Shown here: positions 37,080 to 48,690 of the stretch, in pieces | Layout: every line of letters begins with the position of its first letter | Position numbering within the stretch: the first letter of the stretch is position 1 | Assembly: GCF_008831285.2 (NCBI RefSeq) | Contig: NC_045142.1 | Span: 18,975,354 to 19,039,353 of the forward strand | Source of the DNA: Nymphaea colorata | Taxonomy: Eukaryota; Streptophyta; Magnoliopsida; Nymphaeales; Nymphaeaceae | DNA: 64,000 nt | Direction of reading: 5' to 3' | Program-made: the position numbers and the translations under genes | The notes under the pieces: generated by a model | Told to the model about the DNA's origin: nothing | Seen by the model: only the letters and a program-made list of their open reading frames with translations | Database searches by the model: none

Positions 37080-38195
37080 AAAAAGGAGTAGGGTTCGCTA
37101 ATATTTCTCCATCATCAATCTTTATTTTTACTCAAACTTTTAGAGTGTCTACAATTTTGTTGTCTAAAATTTTTGCTTTGTCAATTCATTCACTAACAAA
37201 TTTCATTTGCGAAAGCAAATAGCCTCTTTTGCTAGATGCAACTTTAATTCCAAGGAAATATGTTAGTATTCCCAAATTAGTCATTTGAAAGCAATTCTTA
37301 AGAAATTGTTTTATCTCTATTATTCTCTTATCATCACTGCTAGTAATTACTATATCATGAACATACAACAATAAAGCAATTATACCTATAGAAGTATTTT
37401 ATATTTTTCACAAACATGGTAGTATCTCAATAGCAAGATTGAAAACCTTGATCAAACATAACATTACTAAATTTGTCAAACTAAGCCTTGGGAGCTTGTT
37501 TTAAACCATAAAGAGTTTTCTTAAGTCGTAACACTTTGTCTTGAGGTAGATCAAGTCCAAGAGAGGTGTTCATGAAAACTTCTTCAATTAACTTGCATTT
37601 TTAACATCCATTTGGAAAATAGACCATTGTTTAGTAGAAGCAACAACAATAAGAGTTCTAACAGAGGTCATACGGGCAACTGAAGAAAAAGTCTCTTCAT
37701 AATTGATTTCATATTCTTAGGCATATCTCTTCGTGACAAGTTTAGCCATATACCTTTCTAATGTCTCATCACTTCTAGTTTTGACTTTACAGATCCATCT
37801 ATTCCTATGGTCCTTTTTCCTATAGGTAGAGAAACAATTTCCGAAGTCTCATTACTTTCGAGGGATTTAAGCTCATGATTCAAGGGCTTCAATCCAATTT
37901 AGATCTTCTTTAGCCTCAAGGTAAGTGAAGGCAAATAAAAAGAATGATGTGCCATAAGACAAGCTTGATATTTAAGAGAAAAAGACTCGTATGAAATAAA
38001 TCTTTGGGGAGACCTAATATGTCTTTTGGACCTTCTAGGATTGGATTGATTAGTTTCTTGAGTTGCATGACTTCTTCTCCTATAAACAATAATATCTTTT
38101 GGAGGACTGATATTCGAAGAACTATCTTCTTTAATTTCTTCAACTTGTTCCTCATCATTGGGATGATCATCATCATCGAATTCAGTCCATAGCAT
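37080..38195 (-). pseudogene. copia reverse transcriptase remnant
   Basis: Minus strand. The linker and RT start lie near 37899-38195 (RRSKRHIRSPQRFISYESF). Further on are LYVHDIVITSSD, where the family has YVDD (catalytic Asp changed to His), and FQMTNLGILTYFLGIKVASS (37186-37371). Multiple frameshifts. RT copies element RNA into DNA in virus-like particles. Confidence 0.85.
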
Positions 38196-39064
38196 AATCT
38201 TTTACTTGTTTGGGCTTACTTTTAAAACTATCTTCATTTTCTAAAAAGATCACATTTCTAGTAACATAGACTTTATCTATTTCAACATCATAACATCTAT
38301 AACCCGTTTGTGTTTCGGAGTATCTAATGAACACACAATCAATAGCTTTGAAGGAAAGTTTATCATCTCTGTTACTTAAAACAAACCATTTACAGCAAAA
38401 AACTTTAAGTCTATTGTAATTTGGCCTAATATTGTATAATTTTTCAAATGGAGAAATATGTTTCAAATCGGTAGACATTCTATTAATCAAATTGGTTGAT
38501 GTCAAAACAGCCTCAGCCGAAAAATTTTTAGGAACATTTTTGGATAAAAGAAGTGCTCGTGTGGTTTTAATAATGTGCCTATGTTTTCGTTCAGCTACTC
38601 CATTTTGTTGTAGAGTATTTTGGCAAGATTTTTGAGGTACAATGCCTTTATCTTTTAGAGATTGTTCAAATTCATTTGAAATAAATTCTCCTCACAAATC
38701 ACATTTAAAAATTTTATGTTGGAGCCGAATTGGGTTTAATCATATCATAAAAATTCTTGAAGTTTGCAAATACATTCGATTTATGTTTGAGAAAGTAAAC
38801 GCAAGTATGTCTAGAGGAATCATAAATAAAGATCACATAATACAATAATCCTCCTTTAGACATAATAGGGGCGGGTCCCCCACACATCCGAATGCACCAA
38901 TTTAAAAGGTATTTGGGCAACAAAATTTCTAATATCTTTTGACAATGTTTTTCCAAGAAGGGAATACAAGATATTTTCTCTAAATTTAAATGTCCAAGTC
39001 TTTGCTGCCAAGTTTGTATATCACATTCTTTGACGATATTGTTTGAAAGTGTTGAAAGGTCCAA
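38182..39064 (-). pseudogene. copia integrase remnant
   Basis: Minus strand. CDIQTWQQRLGHLNLEKIS (pre-integrase zinc-binding part) is near 39010. VIFIYDSSRHTCVYFLKHKS is near 38800, where copia has DD.SR...Y.L..KS. QNGVAERKHRHIIKTTRALL is near 38590, and FIRYSETQTGYRCYDVE is near 38310. The first catalytic Asp region is changed and there are stops. Integrase inserts the DNA copy. Confidence 0.85.
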
Positions 39065-39097
39065 AAATTCAATGCACTAGCGATCGTTTGTTCCATA

Positions 39098-39485
39098 GTC
39101 ACAAATAATGTCTCAGAGTTTTAAACTGTGAGTTTTTTCTCAGGTATAACACGCCAAGTATGAAAAAAATGAGATAAAGTGGGAAAAATATGATAAATTT
39201 TTAAAAGTTGTAAAAAACTAAAAACAAAGAAAAAAAAGTGAGAAACTAATAACCCAAACATCAAAAAATAAGTATATTTGCAACAATTAAAAAATAGAAA
39301 ACGAAAAAAACTGTTTGGCACTAAAAAAACTAAAAAAATGAAAAACACGAAAAAACACGTTAAAAACGGGTTAAAAATGCATTTTTTTAGTTTTAACATT
39401 TTTTAGAAAGATGTTTTTTTTTAAGTTTTAAACGGCCATTTAATTTATCACATTTTTTTTTCAAAAAGAATGTGTTTTTTGTGAC
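39098..39485. mobile_element. 388-base MITE inserted in copia element
   Basis: Ends GTCACAAA and TTTGTGAC, with flanking TA on both sides (ATAGTCACAAA and TTTGTGACTAT mirror perfectly over 11 bases). It interrupts the copia frame between the post-protease region (39490-39753) and the integrase (39064 downward). The interior is A/T-rich with no copia similarity. A TA duplication would suggest a Tc1/mariner-type MITE, but the TIR does not match the Stowaway consensus. Confidence 0.6.
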
Positions 39486-39489
39486 TATA

Positions 39490-40075
39490 CTTTGTTCTAA
39501 AACCTTCCTCAATTGTCTTTTTAGGTAAATGATCCTTTACCAAACATTTATATTGTGGGAAAACTATATCAAAACCAAGGTCAGCTATTTGTGAAACAGA
39601 CAATAAATTCAAGTTCAATTTAGAAATACATCTTACTTGGGCTACTTTTAAAATTCTGGATTCAAATATTTGATCAATATTTCCAATAGAGTCAATTTCA
39701 AGAGGAGTTTCATCAGCCATTTTCACAATGGAATATAAATCATTTGAGTGCATCCGGTGAGAAGGGATTCACAAGGAGTCATATGAAAAGATGCACCTGA
39801 ATCAATAATCCAATAATACATACTTGAAGAAGTAGATGCAACAAAAGCTCCTAATGTTGAAGGTGTGCCTCCTCCCTTAAGCAAAGGTTGAATGGCTTTA
39901 ATGAGTTTTGGGTGGCGAGCACTTACAAGTTGATCAAGTTGAAATGAGCTTGATTCTCTCTTTTCTTCTTGGATGGGAGCTGCCATATTACTTCTCTTGT
40001 CACAATTTCTTAGCTTTGGACATTTGAGTTTCATATATCCTTCTTATTGACAATGATAACAAATAATTCTCCTTC
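39490..40075 (-). pseudogene. copia zinc knuckle and protease remnant
   Basis: Minus strand. A CCHC-like knuckle with a stop (CYHCQ*EGYMKLKCPK, Tyr for the usual His) lies near 40040-40070. The aspartic protease motif WIIDSGASFHMTP is near 39810, and VRCISKLNLNLLSVSQIADL is near 39620, as in copia. Protease matures Gag-Pol. Confidence 0.85.
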
Positions 40076-40222
40076 TTCCTCCTTCACTTGCTCGGTTGAA
40101 ATGTGGAGGTCGATAACGCTTTAAGTAGGCCCTTGACCTAGATTTAGCAAGAACATTGTTTGCTTTTTCTCTATCAAGACAAAGTCAATTCTCTTGCATT
40201 TGAAGTTCAACAATAACATTAT

Positions 40223-40854
40223 TCATAGATGGTGTTTAAAATAGTGGAGCAAGGAAGTTTTAACACCATCAAATTCGGGTCTTAGACCAATGATAAACTT
40301 ATGAAATTTATCACATTGGATTTGCTTCTCCCTAAGAATAAGATCTTGTGCATCAACCCCATGTGGTTCAAAAATGTCCGACTCATTATATAATTGATCT
40401 ATTTCAAACACATAGTCTTTAATGGATCTATCTCCTTGTTGGAGGTCGTGAACCTTGAGTTGAATATTGTGCATGCAACATCTCTCATTGCATGAGTTTT
40501 CTTTAGGTATTCCCATGTCTCTTGGGCAGAATTTAATTTTGAAATCTGCCCACTAGTAACATTGTCAGCACAAGTTAATATCCATGTGATAATCTTGTGA
40601 TGACCTACATTCCATTCTTCCCACTTCTTATTGTACTCAGCCACAACTTTTTCTTTTTCCATTCCATCCAATTCCAGAGCCCTTCCATCAACAACTTTGG
40701 TCAAGACTAATTGAGGTTCAATTTTATCCCATCGACTAAGTCTCCAAATGCTCTTACTACAAATGAAATGCTCTATAGTTCTAGCCCATTGGATATAGTT
40801 TGTTGATGAAAGTTTAGGAAATGGAAGAGATGAAACTTTGTCATAATTGAGCAT
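40223..40854 (-). pseudogene. copia gag remnant
   Basis: Minus strand. Starts MLNYDKVSSLPFPKLSSTNY then IQWARTIEHFICSKSIW, the copia gag N-terminus (L...NY..W). TWEYLKKTHAMRD is near 40500, and LQQGDRSIKDYVFEIDQLYN and FIIGLRPEFDGVKTSLL (40245-40460) match UBN2-type gag. Two overlapping frames show one frameshift near 40450. Confidence 0.85.
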
Positions 40855-41170
40855 ATACGATAATGATAACCTACTTACAAGTTTTGGAGAAGCTTGCTGT
40901 CATGTGAAGAAAACGATCTCAGCACTAATAAAAAAACAGCCACAAGCACAATGACCAAGGAAGCTTGAGACAATAGTGTCAAAACAGTCACAAAGATCAC
41001 CAAGAATCTACGAGAAACAATCACCAAGGGCCATCAAGAAAAACAGCACCTTCTTGTGCAAACCGCAGCCAGGACTTACGTCAAACAGTTGGTGTGCTTC
41101 ACAGCTCCAAAAAGGCAGCATGAACTGATTCTTAAATATTTGAAAATCAGCAAATTAAATAGCCAAACCA

Positions 41171-41183
41171 TGGCTCTGATACC
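41171..41183 (-). other. copia primer-binding site
   Basis: Minus strand GGTATCAGAGCCA, complementary to the 3' end of initiator methionine tRNA, one base from the 5' LTR. Confidence 0.9.
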
Positions 41184-41184
41184 T

Positions 41185-41626
41185 TGAAAACCAGGCACAA
41201 ATGGAGATATAAACACTTCAAGAGATACACTCTTGAAGATTTCAGCAACTTCAATAAGTGATACAATCCAAACCTCAAACTTGAGGAGAAATAAACATAT
41301 ATTGATCTCAAGTAGATACACAAGAACAGACCTCAAAGCCTTTACCAAACAAAAGAGCAACTACACTATTTATAGGGGAAATACACAAGGAGGACAGAGT
41401 GCTAGTCGTTGGACTAGTTCCAACGGCTAGAAATCTAGCCGTTGGGACTAGTCCTCCTTTAGGCAATAAGGTAAAAGTAGGAAGGTAAAAGTGAAAATCT
41501 GAAAATACAGAAAAGAAAAAATTACATAAACAACCTAAGTATCCTACAAGACATATATTAGTTGACTAATACATGTAATATACATACATATAGATATACA
41601 TAGACCGGGATACATACATTCTAACA
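41185..41626 (-). repeat. copia 5' LTR (442 bases)
   Basis: TG...CA ends; matches 35988-36461. TATA box on minus at 41366-41375 (CTATAAATAG). Transcription would run toward lower coordinates. Confidence 0.9.
41411..41454. promoter_or_regulatory. inverted MSA-like pair in copia 5' LTR
   Basis: The same 20-base stem as in the 3' LTR (arms CCAACGGCTAG and CTAGCCGTTGG), here with a 4-base loop AAAT, about 36 bases upstream of the TATA box in transcription sense. Confidence 0.5.
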
Positions 41627-41639
41627 GTAACAAGTTATG

Positions 41640-43050
41640 ATCCTAATATGGCAAATCAAAAACAGATATTTTTCTTTTTCTACTGATATGGTTGACATGC
41701 TTGTTCTACATTATCCATAACATCTGAACCATTAAGAGAGATATGAGCACATCTAAGCTCAATATTACCATCAAACGATTGTCCAACCATCTCAAATTTA
41801 TGATCATATGGCAGAAAGCGATGGTGACCCATATAACATTCTTTCCTACTATGCTTAAGTTGAAATGATTGTGTATCTTTGGAACAAATAGGATACATAC
41901 ATTTTCCTTTTGCGTTCCACCCTAACAAATCTACATAAGCGGGAAAGTAATTTATGTTCCATAGTAAAGCTGCTTTCATTTAAATAGTTTCTTTAAGTGA
42001 AGAATCAAATGTTTGTACACCAATGTCCCACAATAACTTCAACTTATCTATAAGTGGTTGGAAATATACATTTATTTTCATTATAGAAGATGTAGGTCCA
42101 TGTATAAGTAATGATAATATAATATTTGATTGTTTCATGTAATCCACATTGGCAAGTTGTAGGGAACGTGGATGACCAGCCATATACTATAAGTGCTACT
42201 TAATGTTTGGAATGGATTAAAACCATCACTTGCTAATCCAAGTATAACATTCAGACACTCTGAAGCAAATGATGGATGTACGTCATCCAAATATTTCTAG
42301 GCAGCTGATTCTGTAGGATGCCTTAAATTAACATCGCTTGTATGGCCTTCGTTATGCCATCTCATATACGAAGCTGTTTTTGAATACATGAACAACTGTT
42401 GAGGTCATGCTAAATGAAAATGTCACAATACCTTTGCAAAAACTTTATGTTTTCTTTTTGATGATGCAATCTCACTAGCCCCTATGTTAATTTTCCTTCT
42501 TGATAAACCACAAATATCACATGAATTTTTGTTGACAACATCCTTCCAATAGCATTTAATCTTCTAGGACACATCGATCTTCTCACAAATGAGACTTAAT
42601 TGCTTCAAAGAAAGACCTTTGAAATTTGACACCTTCTGGAAATACTTCTTTCAGCAATTCTAACAACAATGTGAATAATTGTTGGTTTAGCCATTATAGG
42701 ATTTTATGTGAAACAAACACAGAAAGAATGGCAGTTTTGTGAACTTTTGACAACCAAGATATAACTAATGATTTTCACTACTTTCCAACCTATGATATTT
42801 TTCAACCTCATGGTTTTCTTCTTATATGTGACTGCTCACATCATCAAATGCTCTCTTTGTTAAGGCAAAATTTCTGAAAACATCATCTAACCTTTCACGC
42901 ACATCATTTGCTATACTATCATTTGTATGTGGCAACATAGATTCACCATGATAATGCCAAATGTTATAAATTTCAAGAAAGCAATTCCATATCATGTGAG
43001 TCATGGCAATTCTTTCCGTTTGATATATACAATTACAACAATTTTGATTG
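41640..43050 (-). pseudogene. CACTA TNP2-type transposase, 5' half
   Basis: Minus strand, in order: an N-terminal Transpos_assoc-like part with IWHYHGES (about 42950); RWHNEGHTSDVNLRHPTES and LGLASDGFNPF (about 42200-42360), highly characteristic of plant CACTA transposases; QSNIILSLLIHGPTSS and VYFQPLIDKLKLLWDIGVQT (about 42010-42135); then LLWNINYFPAYVDLLGWNAK, CMYPICSKDTQSFQLKH and CYMGHHRFLPYDHKF (41790-41975), the Transposase_21 region. Reading continues to the copia insertion. Stops are present. This is the gene that would mobilise the surrounding element. Confidence 0.88.
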
Positions 43051-43390
43051 GGATACTTAAGTCATTCATTGACCAAAGCATTCTAATAACATTATAATAA
43101 TCATTCAAGCCTACCCTGAGCTACTATGAGCACCATGTATGTATATGTATATATATATATATATATATCTGTGTGTGCGTGTGTGTGTGAGGAATAGGAT
43201 CTCATAAAGCTTTTACATTGTAAGCTTGTTGAATGTTGATACTATAGTAGAAAAAGACACATGATTAGATGTTGCGTCAAGGTTCATGAAAATTTGTTTA
43301 CTCGTTATCCCATTACATGTGTTCCAAAACTTCATTGATGATTCACAAAGTGTCATATAAAAAGCTGTTTCTATGTATAACTGTGAGAGA

Positions 43391-43435
<45 letters not shown>

Positions 43436-46130
43436 TGCAACTTCTTTTGGGAGCAACTGTACAGGTAACCACCAACCCCTTATGTGCATTTGGTTGCAAT
43501 TTGACTCCAATCAGTCCATCCGTGTTGTATAAAGAAAATATGAGCACAAACTCATGGTTCAACCACTCTAGAATTCATGAATCTAGATTTGTGGATCAAC
43601 ATCAAACAACACAACATTCACCCTTGAGGAATTCCACAACCAAATTCATATGCATTGAACTTGTTTCAATATTTAAAACTCAAGGAAATAAAAGGATATT
43701 TCAAAAGACGAAGATTATTCTTCAACTTGAAGTTTATTGAAAAACACTGAAGTATGGATACATACATAAGGAAAAATTAAAAGGACAACCAAATTTTCAA
43801 ATATAATTAATTTTATGTCTCTTCATGCCTATCAATATCATTGCCTAAATAAAAAGGAAAAAAAACTATCTAAAAACCATTGGGCTAGATCCTCAATGTT
43901 CTTGATAGAAACCCATCAATGCAATCTAAGACATGGAGACACAAGTAAAAGCTAAAACAAACTGCACAAGGAAGGACAACTATAACCAAACATATAAAAG
44001 ATAACCAGTTTATTGCTGGGGATAGTTCCACCGCCATCAGCATTCAAAAAGTATAATGAATTTGACAAGCTACCAAAAACAAGTACAAAATTCAAACACT
44101 ATAAGAATGACAATCCTCAAGATAATACAATTTTAGCAGGTAGTTGGAATCCTTTGATATTAGTATCCTTTTAACAAGTTGCAGCAAACTGATGATCACT
44201 CACTCTTTCCAAACAAAAATATGAATAACATGGTCAAGAAGTGAAGGTATGGCTCCTTGAAGAAATGAGTTTATCTTTTTATCTGGTTCAACAAACAGAC
44301 CTTCAAAATTGAGATGAACCCCCTTGCCATGGTTGGACTTTAGTAAGTCCAGGGATATTACTTGTTCTTCTATTCTCTTTATTTATATTCAGGTTTGTTC
44401 TATTCGAAACCTTAACTTTCATTTGAAAACTTGCACTGTTTTATAGTTTGGAGAAAAGGGGAACAAGAACCTAGAAAATTAAAATATTGACTAAAATTTC
44501 TCAACAAAATGACATATGCACCACAAATTCTAGATCAAATAGCCTCATCGTGAGTATAAGAAAAAGCTTCGAAAAAGACCATTTAACTGCCATAGTATAG
44601 ATTTGCAGAGGATAATCATAAACATACAATTTACTAAGCAACAAATGAACTGGAGGAAGATGTAGACAAATGGAGAAGTATACCTTTTTACCAACTTATT
44701 GTGGCTCAATGAATGTAGACAAATGAAGGCATATCAATTATTTGGTTAGCAAAGAGTAGAACTAAGCCCAACGAAATCTGCACCATGATATTGATATAAA
44801 AAAGTTGAGGATATTTCCAATTCTTATCATAAAATTGAATTCTGTCACCTTATTTTCTGATGAATTTTCACAATGACATATAATACATATGATGTTAACT
44901 TCTAGCACATACTAAAGGTTAGCATATCACTAGATGATCATTCCTTGCATAAAATCAGTAAGCAGAACTTCAACTCAAGCTATTAATGAATGCATAATAG
45001 ACTTGAAAAATAATGAAACGGCAACCAATTAGGAGTTATTTTTTGTGGCCAAAAGAATTAGTGGTTGAGCAATAAAAAGGAGTAATGTAAAAAGATCTAA
45101 ACCTCTCATCTTCACTTAATATGAAGAAATCAACAATTTTGAAAATGAACCATCGTACTCTCAATAACTATCATAAGGAAACATCAAGGCCTTTTTTCTT
45201 GCCTTATAATGGCATCCCAACAAATAAAACAGATGCCTTAACACATATATAGAAAACATTCGTGAAGAAGAAGATGCAACAGACAAAAGGCGTGCGAGGA
45301 GGGAAAGGGAAATGTGGAATCATTGATGACATGCAAATAATGGAAACCAGAAGGCAAGATCACTAATAGATAAGGAAAGTCACCTGTTTGAAATTGGCAG
45401 TTCAGAAATATCATGATTTTGTTTCAACAAACATGATTTTGGTTATGATTTTGACAAATGGGGTACTATCAGACTGAGTGAGATGTTTGCTTTTTGTTTA
45501 AAATGGTACATACAAAAGAAAAAGAAGATTAAGGAGAAGAAGAATAAAACGAAGCAGAATACATAAACAAATGGCATGAGATGGGGGTGAAAGAGACAGT
45601 GCCCCCTCCATTGCCCACCCTTGGGTTGCTGGGGTAGCAATGTTGCAGTGGGAATACGAACGGCTGCAACAAGGCGGGGTTGCAATGTCTTTTGGTCATC
45701 GATCAAGATTGACATAGAATATGAAAAGAAAGAAGAAGAAGAAGAAGCAACACAATAGATAAAGAAAATGTCACGACAAGGAGAGAGATAGAGGTGTGTA
45801 TGCATGTGTGAGTACCTCGAGCTTGGCTGCTTCTTGCTGCATAATAGTTGCTTTAGGATTATCTTAGCCCAACGGTGAAAATCCTGGTGCTCACTACCAA
45901 TGATTGTTATAAAGCTTAGATGGAGGACACCGATGATGCTTGAAAACCTCATACAATCAAAGGACACAGGGGACCCAAATGAAAAAATTGGGGAACACAA
46001 ACCATGGGGGATGAAAGAGAAAAGTTACGGAAAAAACTACACAGAGAGGAAAGAGAAAAAGTTTGGGGACAAAAAACGTGGTGGGAGGAAAGAGAATTTT
46101 TTTTCAATTTTTTTTTCAAAAGGTGAGTTG
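43051..46130. other. CACTA 5' region, no recognised gene
   Basis: Holds microsatellites (AT)n-(GT)n at 43149-43189 and (GA)n at 43393-43432. Around 43611 the minus strand reads CCTCAAGGGTGAATGTTGTG, resembling a copia polypurine tract/LTR start, so a solo LTR is possible but unproven. A 185-codon minus frame at 45443-46000 has no recognisable domain. The transposase promoter and 5' UTR would lie here. Confidence 0.4.
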
Positions 46131-46434
46131 TACCGGTGAAAAAAGTTGCCGGTATACTATCGACCTATACCTCCAATACAAATGGTATTTGTACAGTGAG
46201 TTGATAGCCATTTAGAGGTAGAAAAGTCACCAGTGTAAGTAAAATATTATAACTGTGACTGCCTCACCAATATAACATTGGCAATATAAAAATCAACGAA
46301 AAAATCACTGGTGTAAAAATGGTTTCAATAACATTCATCACCAGTATAAGCCTTGCATTATTTTCATGAAATTCAACACCAGCATATGTTTTTTACCAGT
46401 GAAATCCAACATTGCTGTAATGTGCCAATGATAG
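46131..46434 (-). repeat. CACTA right subterminal motif array
   Basis: Repeated words TCACCAGTGTAAG, TCACTGGTGTAAA, TCACCAGTATAAGCC, ACACCAGCATATG, TTACCAGTGAAATCC and CACCGATATAGGC, in both orientations, mirror the left-end array. Confidence 0.65.
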
Positions 46435-46462
46435 CACCGATATAGGCATGCTTTTTGTAGCG
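46435..46462 (-). repeat. CACTA right TIR
   Basis: Minus strand CGCTACAAAAAGCATGCCTA then TATCGGTG. The terminal CACTA motif has changed to CGCTA. Confidence 0.7.
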
Positions 46463-48690
46463 TTAATACTAAAATTTTTCTTATAATTGTCTATGAGGAC
46501 AATGAAGTCCTATTTAACTGCAACCAGAGCCAAGATAGCCAGTGGGGAACGAAGCTCTTTCACTTTTACAATTGCTAGATCACATGACCTAAATGCAAAG
46601 AGGTAGTCAAGAAAGTCTAAAGCACTCAAGCAAGAGAATGTCACGTGATTAAATTTTTGAAGAAACTATATATCACCAACAAAGAGTTAGACCATTGGAC
46701 TAAAAATGGTTATGGCAATCCTTTTAGCAAGATTTAGGGACAGCGTTCAGAACTTAACAAGATCCAAGTTCAAGCAGATACTGATCTTTATGATTACGAA
46801 TCTGAAAAGCTCCCCAATAATGAACTGGAGAATTGTTTAATTGAGGAGCTCTTCTGAAAGCAAGTCTAGAATTGCTTGGACAAATAATGGTGAAAGGAAT
46901 TCTAGGTATTTTCAGTCAATGGTAAATAGAAATGAGCACATGAGAAGATGTTTGGCATTAAAGTCTATTGGGTTCAGTGAAGAGGACATGTATGGCATGC
47001 ATAAAGTCCGCTGAGATTTTATCACGTCTTTCATTAGTGATGATGATTCTGATAGAGAAGTATTTTCAAACATTGAGTCAGCCCCAAAGGTTTTTGAAGA
47101 AAAAATAAGTTGTTGTTTGAAAGAGGAGATTTTGCAAGAGTTGTATTCAGTAGGAAAAGTGGAAAGGCTACTGGCTTGTACAGGTTTGGAGCTGAATTCC
47201 ACAAAAAAAATTGGCACATTATTGGAGATGATTTGGATGCTGTATTACGAGAATTTTTCAAGATTGAAAAATTTGTTAAGCAGATCAACAAGCACATATA
47301 GTGCTGATACCAAAATGCAATGTTGCTATTAACATAACTGATTTAGGCAATTGTACAGTGCAGTGACTTATATAAAATAATTACAAAAGTGATGACATAT
47401 TGAATGAAATTTATCCTTGGTAGAATTATAAGATGTGAGCAAAGTACTTTCCTTTCTAGAAGGATCATGCAAAACTCGGTTTTGCTGGTCCATGAGGTTT
47501 CAAACAGCTTGGACATATATAAAAAGCACGATGTAGTGTTTAAACTTGATGTGTCAAAGCATATGACAACTCAAGTAAGCTTTGTTAAAAAATGTCTTGC
47601 TTTTTTGGGGTTTCATGAAGATTGTGTCTGCAGTGTTATGCACCATGAGGCTTCCTATCCCCATTGATTTTCAATGTGGCTGCTGAATCTTATTTAAGAA
47701 GTTGAAAGCTAAGAATGCAAGAAATAATATATGTATCCCCAATTTCTTGGTTCTAATATATTAACTCCTCATATTATTTTTGTAGATGACATGATGATAG
47801 GCAAACTATTTTTGCTGTGCAGAATGTTATGGATAATTATGGCATGCAGTCAAGGTTGAGATTTAATCCTATTAAATCATCTATCATTCCTTTTATTGTG
47901 GAAGAAAATGTAGGCAATGAAATTGTATAATGGCTGGGGTGGAAGAAGGGGAAACTTCCTTTGGTGTATCTTGGAGTTCTCTTCCTTGTCGGGAAATTCA
48001 AGCATGAGTATGGAGTGGGACTACTAAGTACAGCTGAAAAGAAACTTGCCAGTTGGAAGGGCAAGTTGCTTTCTTATGCAGGAAGGATTTGCCTTCTTAA
48101 GCATGTGACACAGCATGTGATTTATTTTAGCTAATGGTGTTCAATATTCCAAATACCATCTTTGCGAGAATTGAAAGATCTTGTAATCATTTTTTTTGGG
48201 GAGAAGGTAGAGGACATTTCAGAATGAACCTTGTGAAGTGGTGCAAATTAGGCTTACCTTGTGAAAAGGGGTTGAAATGGTGGATTTGTTCTGCTACAAT
48301 AAGACTTTGATGCCATTGTTTGCTCTAAAAGTTAAAATTTTAAATTAGATTTGGGAACACAATTCTACAAGGAAAAGTATTTGAAGTATGGTAGTTTATG
48401 GACCATTAAAACCAAGCCTTTTATGTCTTGGGCATGGAAGAGAATTTTGACAAGGTGGGAGGAGATCTCCCATTTAGTTGAATGGAGAATTAGGACTGGG
48501 AACTATGTGTTGCTTCGGAATGAAAACTAGGAGCTAGGCCTATTGAAGTGTCATCCTAATGAGAGTTCAAGTCTCCGATCTATAGATTTCCATGGTGGTA
48601 GATTGTACTTTTATGAGATTTTAGAAAATATCTATTAGATGGGACAATGTAGATTGAAGAAGAGTGAGGTGGCACAATCTTATTAATCTG
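46463..48690 (+). pseudogene. L1-type LINE, linker and reverse transcriptase (segment 3)
   Basis: Resumes right after the CACTA element. GTKLFHFYNC (about 46548) and KFLKKLYITNKELDHWTKNG (about 46650) match the plant L1 linker (GP.PFRF.N.W, then L...L..W.K). Next RNSRYFQSMVNR (about 46895), YRFGAEFHKKNWHIIGDDL (47178 onward), FKLDVSKHMTTQVSFVKKCL (47540), the RT active site FVDD (about 47783), LPLVYLGVLFLVGKFKHEYG (47955), and SWKGKLLSYAGRICLLKHV (48050), then FFWGEGRG and a zinc-finger-RVT-like tail to about 48640. Many stops. RT performs target-primed reverse transcription. Confidence 0.88.

Larger units (their letters stand above)
35988..41626 (-). mobile_element. Ty1/copia retrotransposon with both LTRs, inserted in CACTA transposase
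   Basis: 3' LTR 35988-36461 and 5' LTR 41185-41626 (minus orientation), both TG...CA. The PBS for initiator Met tRNA is at 41171-41183 and the polypurine tract at 36462-36474. Flanks GTAAA (35983-35987) and GTAAC (41627-41631) look like a 5-base target duplication with one change. The internal order gag, protease, integrase, RT, RNase H is the copia order. There are many stops, and the LTRs differ by substitutions and indels, so the insertion is not recent. A MITE (39098-39485) lies in the integrase region. Confidence 0.92.

Noticed and set aside
43390-43740. Possible solo copia LTR on minus (PPT-like CCTCAAGGGTGAATGTTGTG)
   Set aside because: Only one putative edge is visible; no TG...CA pair or target duplication could be fixed.
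45443-46000. 185-codon minus frame within the CACTA 5' region
   Set aside because: No recognisable domain, Ser/Phe-rich low-complexity parts, and no splice or homologue support; noted only as part of the CACTA interior.
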